Part shown: one piece after another, positions 6,782 to 12,478 of the stretch | Layout of the letters: each line of letters begins with the position of its first letter | Position numbering within the stretch: position 1 is the first letter of the stretch | Source: Bacteroidales bacterium UBA1237 | Lineage (GTDB): Bacteria > Bacteroidota > Bacteroidia > Bacteroidales > UBA932 | DNA length: 16,433 bases | Direction of reading: 5' to 3' | Assembly (NCBI GenBank): GCA_002308935.1 | Contig: DBWN01000141.1 | Location: 12,740 to 29,172, forward strand | The notes under the pieces: model-generated | What the model was told of the DNA's origin: nothing | The model's input: only the letters and a program-made list of their open reading frames with translations | Database searches by the model: none | Position numbers and translations under genes: made by a program

Positions 6782-7759
6782 TTAGAATATGAACTCCGTG
6801 CTGATGGGCTCGTAGTTCTGGACCTTGTGGATGATCTTTGCGAAGGTTGCGGTCATGGAGACCACTTTTATCTTGCTCTTGTCCACAGCAGGGTCGTTCG
6901 TCAGAGGAATTGTGTCAGTGACGAGCACTTCGCTGAGTGCGGAACGGGCTATGTTCTCATAGGCCTTTCCTGAAAGGACGGGATGAGTGGCGCAGGCTCT
7001 TACGCTCGCCGCACCCTTTTCCATGAGGACGTCGGCTGCCTTGGTGAGGGTTCCGGCGGTGTCAATCATGTCGTCAACGATTATGATGTTCCTCCCTTCG
7101 ACTTCACCTATCGCAGTGATGTTGGAGACAACATTGGCTTTCTCCCTGGTCTTATGGCAGATGATCACCGGGCAGGCTAGTTCCTTTGCATAAGCGTTGG
7201 CCCTCTTTGCTCCTCCCATGTCAGGAGCGGCGATTGAGAGGTTCTCTATGTTGAGTGACTTGATGTAAGGGATGAAAACCGAGCTGGCGTATACATGGTC
7301 TACAGGGATGTCGAAGAATCCTTGGATCTGGTCAGCATGAAGGTCGCAGGTCATTATCCTGTCGACTCCTGCAGCCCTGAGAAGGTTTGCGACGAGTTTT
7401 GCGCCTATTGACACGCGGGGCTTGTCCTTGCGGTCCTGTCTTGCCCAACCGAAATAGGGGATGACGGCGATGACCTTGTGGGAAGATGCCCTCTTGGCGG
7501 CGTCAATGGTGAGAAGCAGCTCCATGAGGTTCTCTGAAGGCGGGAAAGTGGATTGCAGGATGTAAACGGTCGCACCCCTTACGCTTTCAGTGAATGAGGG
7601 CTGGAATTCCCCGTCGCTGAAGGATGTGACCTCAAGCCCTCCAAGATGAACAAGCGGTTCATCGGGATTCTTGATGGCGTTGATTTCTGTAACCACCTTT
7701 TCCGCAAAGCTTTTTGAAGCTCTGCAAGAGAACAATTCCAATCTGTGTTCGTTTTGCAT
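6782..7759 (-). CDS. prs: Ribose-phosphate pyrophosphokinase (PRPP synthase)
   Basis: Prs transfers the beta,gamma-diphosphate of ATP to ribose 5-phosphate to give PRPP, the precursor for purine, pyrimidine, NAD, histidine and tryptophan synthesis. The 325-aa product is within the family range (about 310-325). Motifs seen: FSDGE (47-51) with VRG after it, RQDRKDKPR at 107-115 for ATP binding, DLHADQIQGFFDIP (139-152) with His141, PDMGGAKRA (179-187), catalytic loop residues Lys203 and Arg205, and the PRPP loop VDDMIDTAGT (228-237). Nothing essential is missing. It follows engB with a 44-bp gap. No Shine-Dalgarno is visible, which is common in Bacteroidota. No promoter is obvious in that gap, so transcription from the engB promoter is likely. 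Confidence 0.97.
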   Translation of the reverse strand: MQNEHRLELFSCRASKSFAEKVVTEINAIKNPDEPLVHLGGLEVTSFSDGEFQPSFTESVRGATVYILQSTFPPSENLMELLLTIDAAKRASSHKVIAVIPYFGWARQDRKDKPRVSIGAKLVANLLRAAGVDRIMTCDLHADQIQGFFDIPVDHVYASSVFIPYIKSLNIENLSIAAPDMGGAKRANAYAKELACPVIICHKTREKANVVSNITAIGEVEGRNIIIVDDMIDTAGTLTKAADVLMEKGAASVRACATHPVLSGKAYENIARSALSEVLVTDTIPLTNDPAVDKSKIKVVSMTATFAKIIHKVQNYEPISTEFIF

Positions 7760-7803
7760 ATCAATGACGACTATTAATCAGTTCTTGTATCCGTTTTCTG
7801 AAC

Positions 7804-8436
7804 TTATGCTTCGTCTTCGTTGTCTTCTGCGTCCGCTTGCTTCATCTTCTGGAGACATTCTCCGATATTGCCGAGAATCTCCTCTTTGCCCAAACCGGTC
7901 TGGGAAGAGCTTTCGAAGTATTCAGGGGCTCCTCCCAATATGCCTGCCAGGGCCATAATGTTGTCGTTGATTTGTTTCCGCCTTGCTACCGGTCCCATCT
8001 TGTCCCCCTTGGTGAAGATGATGGCGAAGGGGATGTCCGATCCTCCGAGTTCGGTGATGAACTCGATGTCGGCCTTTTGCAGGGAATGCCTGCAGTCCAC
8101 CAGTACAAAGAGTTTCACCAGCTCATCAGAGTGATTGAGATAGTCCCTTATCACGGCCTGAAGCTTCTCTTTCTCCTTCAGGGGCATCTTCGCATAGCCG
8201 TATCCCGGAAGGTCGACCAGATACCATTCTCCATTGATCAGGAAGTGGTTTACAAGTTTTGTTTTACCGGGAGTGGAAGAAGTGAGAGCCAACCGGCGTT
8301 GGCCGCAAAGCATGTTTATCAAGGATGATTTCCCGACGTTTGACCTTCCGATGAAAGCGAATTCGGGCAGGCGGACCTTCGGCTTCTCGTGGGTCCGTGT
8401 GCTGCTGCCAGCGAAAGTTGCTTGGGAAATTTTCAT
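7804..8436 (-). CDS. engB: Ribosome-biogenesis GTP-binding protein YsxC/EngB
   Basis: EngB is a single-domain TrmE-Era family GTPase needed for 50S assembly. From the ATG at 8436 the product has 210 aa: MKISQATFAGSS, then G1 GRSNVGKS (30-37), G2 in SSTPGKT with Thr55, G3 DLPG (75-78) followed by YGYAK, G4 TKGD (142-145) and a G5-like SSSQTG (176-181). The C-terminus is an acidic tail (DAEDNEDEA). A GTG three codons upstream (8445) would also keep the frame, but homologues begin at the MxI..A.F segment, so 8436 is preferred. It is the first gene of the leftward block and diverges from xseA. Confidence 0.95.
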   Translation of the reverse strand: MKISQATFAGSSTRTHEKPKVRLPEFAFIGRSNVGKSSLINMLCGQRRLALTSSTPGKTKLVNHFLINGEWYLVDLPGYGYAKMPLKEKEKLQAVIRDYLNHSDELVKLFVLVDCRHSLQKADIEFITELGGSDIPFAIIFTKGDKMGPVARRKQINDNIMALAGILGGAPEYFESSSQTGLGKEEILGNIGECLQKMKQADAEDNEDEA

Positions 8437-8509
8437 AAACAACACTATCCGCCGCTTCCGTTTCCGGTTTCAGGTCTGATTCCGGAGGACATTTGCGGCT
8501 TTCCGGTCG

Positions 8510-8541
8510 CAAAGATAGGTAATTTTTGGGGTTATCCGAAA
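8510..8541 (-). promoter_or_regulatory. Bacteroidetes-type promoter for engB
   Basis: On the minus strand TTTC (8541-8538) is a 3-of-4 match to TTTG, followed after 20 bp by TATCTTTG (8517-8510), a full match to TAnnTTTG. Transcription would begin near 8503, giving a leader of about 66 nt. That leader contains three copies of CCGGAA (plus-strand TTCCGG at 8462, 8480 and 8501). Confidence 0.6.
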
Positions 8542-8622
8542 AAGAAATCCTGATTCTGTGACTTTAGTTTGCACCAAGGAAGAAAAGAGTGATTTCCGTA
8601 TTGTTTCCCGATAAATCATTTC

Positions 8623-8654
8623 TTTGGGAAATTTCCCCGAAAGCACTACCTTTG
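8623..8654 (+). promoter_or_regulatory. Bacteroidetes-type promoter for xseA and the glycogen block
   Basis: TTTG (8623-8626), a 20-bp spacer, then TACCTTTG (8647-8654): both elements match the Bacteroides consensus exactly. The transcript would begin near 8661, only about 16 nt before the TTG start codon of xseA. A perfect palindrome occupies part of the spacer (see 8626-8637). Confidence 0.75.
8626..8637. promoter_or_regulatory. Perfect 12-bp palindrome inside the xseA promoter, candidate operator
   Basis: GGGAAATTTCCC reads the same on both strands. It shares its first G with the -33 TTTG element and fills the upstream half of the 20-bp spacer. Flanking CTTT (8622-8625) and AAAG (8640-8643) extend the dyad if two bases are looped out on one side. 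The position is one where a bound dimer would be expected to block or alter polymerase binding. The regulator is unknown. Confidence 0.45.
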
Positions 8655-8676
8655 AAAGAAATAACCACATCAGATT

Positions 8677-10098
8677 TTGTCGACAGAAGGATACATTGAC
8701 CTGCAGACTTTGCAACGTATGATCAAGGAGGGCGTCGAAGACGTCTTCCCCGGTCGTGTATGGGTCAAGGCGGAGATAAGCTCCATCTCGGTCAACACGA
8801 ACGGACATTGCTATCTGGATCTTTGCCAAAATGTCGACGGCGTGCTTAAGGCCAAGGCGAAAGCGGCTATATGGAAGTCCAGGTATCCTCTGATTTCCAG
8901 GATGTTTCAGGAAGTGACCGGTGCTCCTTTGGCAAAAGGCCAGGAGGTCCTAGTCCAAGTGCAGGTGTCATACAGTGAACTTTATGGACTGACACTTTCC
9001 ATCGATGCGATCCAGCCGGAGTTCACCCTCGGCATGAAAGAGGCTCTGAAGAAGGAAACCATAAGGAAACTCTCCGATGAAGGACTGATTGAAAGGCAGA
9101 GAGGCCTTTCGCTTGTACTTGCACCATATCGTCTGGCCGTCGTTTCCTCGGCTACTGCCGCAGGACTCGGTGATTTCACAAAGCACCTGAAAGAGAACCA
9201 ATGGGGGTTCGTTTACAAAGTGGTCCTCTATGAGGCTCAGATGCAAGGTGATGGCGCACCTTCTTCAATCATCAGTGCACTAAGGACAATCTCTTCATCA
9301 TCAGTCGCTTATGATGCCGTTCTTATTCTTAGGGGAGGAGGTTCTGAACTCGATTTGAGCTGTTTTGATGACTATGCCCTTTCCAAGGCGATTGCTTTGA
9401 TGGACATCCCTGTCTTTACGGCTATCGGTCACGAAAGGGACAACCATGTAGCCGACATGGTCGCATTCAAGGCAGTCAAGACCCCTACGGCCCTTGCCGA
9501 CCTTTTCATCGATTCCACCGTGGCTGAGGATATGAGGATATCTGACCTCGAGACTTCCATAATGAAAGCTTTGTCGACCCGGTTGTCTTCTCTTGAGACA
9601 TCTCTTGAGACCACAAACCAGAAGATCGCGCATGCCGTGAAGTCACGTCTCATGGGTGAGGAATCAAGGATGATGAATCTGTCCGTTTCTGTCTTTTCCG
9701 GAGCCAAGGAACGCGTGAGCCTCGCTTTCAGCAGGATGGAGTCACTTCAAGAAAGGATCCGGGCAGGTTATTCGAATGCCGTTCACCGCTCTGAAAGCGG
9801 CCTGGACAATATTGCCACGTTCCTTAAGAATGCCTTGTTACGTCGTCTGGAGTCAGCTGAAGCGGAACTGCGCTTCGTTGAAATGAAGATATCAGCGACA
9901 GATCCGAGGAACATGATAACTACAGGCAAATCGCTTGTGGCTGATTCAAAAGGAGTCAGGTTCTCCACGGTGAAGGACCGCCGTCCCGGAGACAGCATTT
10001 CGGTCTGGATGGAAGACGGCAAGCTGGATTGCATCGTCCAGAAAGTGACCCTCACTTCGGACAAGCCTTCACAAGAGGCGGAAAACATTACTGCATAA
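8677..10098 (+). CDS. xseA: Exodeoxyribonuclease VII large subunit
   Basis: XseA is the catalytic subunit of exonuclease VII, which degrades single-stranded DNA from both ends into short oligonucleotides in repair. The 473-aa product begins with an OB-fold (about residues 1-110; GRVWVKAEISSISVNTNGHCYLDL), then the nuclease domain with VVSSATAAGLGDF, RGGGSELDL (219-227), GHERD (251-255) and KTPTALADLF, then a long helical region (about 285-420) for XseB binding and a C-terminal strand segment. The start is TTG at 8677: an in-frame TAA lies at 8662-8664, no ATG occurs before the conserved N-terminus, and the promoter lies just upstream. xseB follows after 20 bp. Confidence 0.95.
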   Translation: MSTEGYIDLQTLQRMIKEGVEDVFPGRVWVKAEISSISVNTNGHCYLDLCQNVDGVLKAKAKAAIWKSRYPLISRMFQEVTGAPLAKGQEVLVQVQVSYSELYGLTLSIDAIQPEFTLGMKEALKKETIRKLSDEGLIERQRGLSLVLAPYRLAVVSSATAAGLGDFTKHLKENQWGFVYKVVLYEAQMQGDGAPSSIISALRTISSSSVAYDAVLILRGGGSELDLSCFDDYALSKAIALMDIPVFTAIGHERDNHVADMVAFKAVKTPTALADLFIDSTVAEDMRISDLETSIMKALSTRLSSLETSLETTNQKIAHAVKSRLMGEESRMMNLSVSVFSGAKERVSLAFSRMESLQERIRAGYSNAVHRSESGLDNIATFLKNALLRRLESAEAELRFVEMKISATDPRNMITTGKSLVADSKGVRFSTVKDRRPGDSISVWMEDGKLDCIVQKVTLTSDKPSQEAENITA

Positions 10099-10118
10099 GA
10101 AACAAAAACGTATACCAT

Positions 10119-10328
10119 ATGGAAGAGAAGTTCGACTATTCGCTTGCCATGAGCGAGCTCGAAGAAATCCGTAAGAAGGTCGAGGACCCCCGGACGAGCC
10201 TCGATGACATCGGGGCGCTTGTCTCCAGGTCAAAGGAACTGATAAAGCAGTGCCGGGATTATCTCCGCTCCGTCAGGGAAGCGATAGACAAGAGTTCGGA
10301 ACAGGACGATGAAGAGAATCCGTTCTGA
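10119..10328 (+). CDS. xseB: Exodeoxyribonuclease VII small subunit
   Basis: A 69-aa, largely helical and highly charged protein: FDYSLAMSELEEIRKKVEDP, then SLDDIGALVSRSKELIKQCRDYLR, matching the XseB pattern (a short repeat of helices that wraps the XseA coiled region). It needs XseA for activity. The start ATG at 10119 is chosen because homologues begin shortly before the FDY..A...LE motif; an ATG at 10029 in the same frame lies inside xseA and would add 30 unrelated residues. Gap to xseA is 20 bp and to glgB 35 bp. Confidence 0.93.
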   Translation: MEEKFDYSLAMSELEEIRKKVEDPRTSLDDIGALVSRSKELIKQCRDYLRSVREAIDKSSEQDDEENPF

Positions 10329-10363
10329 TTCCCCAATCATTGAAACCAAACCAAAATTTGATC

Positions 10364-12394
10364 ATGGAAGATAAGAAGAAAGCGGAGAAGCCGCTGCACA
10401 TGATTTACGATACGGACGAGTATCTCAAGCCGTTCAAGGAAAAGATCGATCTCAGACATGAACGGATTCTGGCGCTTAAGAAGAAAATTGCCGGGAAAGG
10501 CACTTTGTCCGCTGCGATAAACAACCACCTTTACTACGGTCTTCATCGTTGTGATGACGGGTCTTGGGTGTTCCGCGAGTGGGCTCCAAACGCAAACAGG
10601 ATGTATCTTGTCGGAGAGTTCAACAACTGGAAGAGGACGACCGCATATGAACTCAAGCCTCTGCCTATGGGCAATTGGGAGATAAAGCTCCCCGCCATGT
10701 TCCTCAACCACGGCGAACTTTACAAGATTTATATCGAGTGGCCAGGAGGAGGCGGAGAAAGGCTTCCGGCTTACACTACACGTGCGGTCCAGGATCCTGT
10801 GACGAAAGTCTTCTGTGCTCAGGTATGGGACCCCAAGGAGAAGTACCAGTGGAAAAACTCTTCTCCCGGTCCACGTCCCCATCCTCTCATCTATGAATGC
10901 CATATCGGGATGTCTTCAGAGAAGGAGAAAGTCGCGACTTTCGATGAGTTCCGCAAAGATGTCCTCCCTCATGTCGCCGACATGGGGTACGACACTCTCC
11001 AGATAATGGCCCTCCAAGAGCATCCGTATTACGGATCCTTCGGATACCAGGTTTCGAATTTCTACGCACTTTCGTCAAGGTTCGGTACCCCGGAGGAGTT
11101 CAAGGCTCTTGTGGATGATGCCCACGGAATGGGCATAGCAGTGGTGATGGATATCGTCCATTCGCACAGCGTGAGCAACGAGAATGAAGGCCTGAGCCGC
11201 TTCGATGGCAGGGAAGACCTGTATTTCTACCCCGGCCCGCAAGGACATCATCCCGCCTGGGGCTCCAGATGCTTCGACTACGGCAAGGACGAGACCAAAT
11301 ACTTCCTTCTGTCGAACTGCAAATACTGGATGGAAGAGTACCATATGGACGGGTTCCGTTTTGACGGAGTCACCTCAATGCTTTATTGGGACCATGGACT
11401 CGGAAAGGACTTCGTAGGATACGACAACTATTTCAATGACGGTGTCGATGAGAACGCTATAGACTATCTAGCTCTTGCGAACATGCTGGTCAGGGAGATT
11501 AATCCCGACGCTTTCACCATCGCTGAAGATGTCAGCGGAATGGCTGGTCTTGCGGCTCCTTTCGAGGATGGTGGAGTAGGGTTTGACTTCAGGATGGCGA
11601 TGGGCATCGCTGACCATTGGATCAAGTGGATAAAAGAGAAGTCCGACGACCAGTGGAGCCCCGGTGAGATATGGTACGAGCTCACCAACAAGCGTGCGGA
11701 TGAAAAGACGATAAGCTATGCCGAGTGCCATGACCAGGCTCTGGTTGGGGACAAGACCATCATCTTCCGTCTTATGGACAAGGAGATGTACACCTCCATG
11801 AACACCATATCGAGGTCTCCAATCGTCGACAGGGGAATCGCCCTTCATAAGATGATAAGGCTGGTCACCTTGGCTACCGCAGGAAACGGATACCTCACTT
11901 TCATGGGCAATGAATTCGGACATCCTGAATGGATAGACTTCCCTAGAGAAGGGAACGGATGGTCGCACAAATACGCCCGCAGGCAGTGGTCTTTGGCGGA
12001 GCCGGATTATCTCCGGTACAAGTATCTCCAGAACTTTGAAAGAGAGATCATTGGACTTTTCCGGAAAGAAAACGTTTTATCGGAAAGGCCAATCGTTTTA
12101 ACTGCCGACGAACAGAAGAAAATATTGATATTCAAACGCAAAAGTTATATCTTTGCATTCAATTTCAACCCTACTGAATCATTTGCGGACTATGGTTTCA
12201 GTGCTCCGGGAGGAGAATGGGAAGTCATTCTTGATTCGGACGAGGAACGCTTCAACGGTTTCTCGAGGGTAAAAAGCGGTGAGAGGCATTCTGCGATCCC
12301 CGGCAAGTGCCCCAACGGCAACCAGGACTTCGACGATACGCTTTATCTGTATCTTCCCAGCCGCTGCGCCTTAGTACTTGAAAAGAAGGACTGA
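10364..12394 (+). CDS. glgB: 1,4-alpha-glucan branching enzyme, eukaryote-like GH13 type
   Basis: GlgB cuts alpha-1,4 glucan chains and re-attaches the piece through an alpha-1,6 bond, building branched glycogen. The 676-aa product has an N-terminal helix (1-45), a CBM48 beta-sandwich (about 55-150, with FREWAPNANRMYLVGEFNNW), the GH13 barrel and a C-terminal all-beta domain. GH13 regions: I DIVHSH (263-268), II GFRFDGVTSM with nucleophile Asp334, III IAEDVSGM with acid/base Glu388, IV YAECHDQAL with Asp457. These blocks resemble the animal/fungal/plant branching enzymes more than the E. coli GlgB type, which fits GH13 subfamily 8, known in Bacteroidota. The start is ATG at 10364; an in-frame TTG at 10340 is less likely. 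The segment coding for about residues 565-605 is locally AT-rich compared with the rest of the gene. Confidence 0.95.
   Translation: MEDKKKAEKPLHMIYDTDEYLKPFKEKIDLRHERILALKKKIAGKGTLSAAINNHLYYGLHRCDDGSWVFREWAPNANRMYLVGEFNNWKRTTAYELKPLPMGNWEIKLPAMFLNHGELYKIYIEWPGGGGERLPAYTTRAVQDPVTKVFCAQVWDPKEKYQWKNSSPGPRPHPLIYECHIGMSSEKEKVATFDEFRKDVLPHVADMGYDTLQIMALQEHPYYGSFGYQVSNFYALSSRFGTPEEFKALVDDAHGMGIAVVMDIVHSHSVSNENEGLSRFDGREDLYFYPGPQGHHPAWGSRCFDYGKDETKYFLLSNCKYWMEEYHMDGFRFDGVTSMLYWDHGLGKDFVGYDNYFNDGVDENAIDYLALANMLVREINPDAFTIAEDVSGMAGLAAPFEDGGVGFDFRMAMGIADHWIKWIKEKSDDQWSPGEIWYELTNKRADEKTISYAECHDQALVGDKTIIFRLMDKEMYTSMNTISRSPIVDRGIALHKMIRLVTLATAGNGYLTFMGNEFGHPEWIDFPREGNGWSHKYARRQWSLAEPDYLRYKYLQNFEREIIGLFRKENVLSERPIVLTADEQKKILIFKRKSYIFAFNFNPTESFADYGFSAPGGEWEVILDSDEERFNGFSRVKSGERHSAIPGKCPNGNQDFDDTLYLYLPSRCALVLEKKD
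12124..12155 (+). promoter_or_regulatory. Candidate internal promoter within glgB
   Basis: ATTG (12124-12127), a 20-bp spacer and TATCTTTG (12148-12155) fit the Bacteroides promoter pattern, with a full -7 match and 3 of 4 in the -33 element. It lies in an AT-rich patch near the 3' end of glgB. A start near 12163 would give the debranching gene a leader of about 315 nt. A -7 match inside a coding region can arise by chance. Confidence 0.25.
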
Positions 12395-12412
12395 GCCCTT
12401 CCTTGAAAAAGG

Positions 12413-12429
12413 AAAAGCCGGTCGCTTTT
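12413..12429 (+). terminator. Weak hairpin after glgB
   Basis: AAAAGC (12413-12418), loop CGGTC, GCTTTT (12424-12429). The stem is only 6 bp, mostly A-T, with its own T-run as the 3' arm. It may cause partial termination or RNA processing between glgB and the debranching gene. Confidence 0.3.
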
Positions 12430-12447
12430 AGTGTGTGAATAAACAGA

Positions 12448-12462
12448 GCAAGTGGCACTTGC
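12448..12462. promoter_or_regulatory. Perfect 15-bp dyad upstream of the debranching gene, candidate operator
   Basis: GCAAGTG-G-CACTTGC: two 7-bp arms perfectly mirrored around one central base, ending 16 nt before the ATG at 12479. The one-base centre makes it a poor RNA hairpin at full length but a good protein-binding dyad. It lies in the 84-bp gap between glgB and the debranching gene, the only sizeable gap within the glycogen block. Confidence 0.4.
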
Positions 12463-12478
12463 CTAACTTCATTTTTAT

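Noticed and set aside
8437..8445. GTG start three codons upstream for EngB
   Set aside because: The ATG at 8436 matches the family start MxI..A.F, and GTG adds nothing recognisable.
10340..10363. TTG start eight codons upstream for GlgB
   Set aside because: An ATG at 10364 is available and the upstream residues are not typical.
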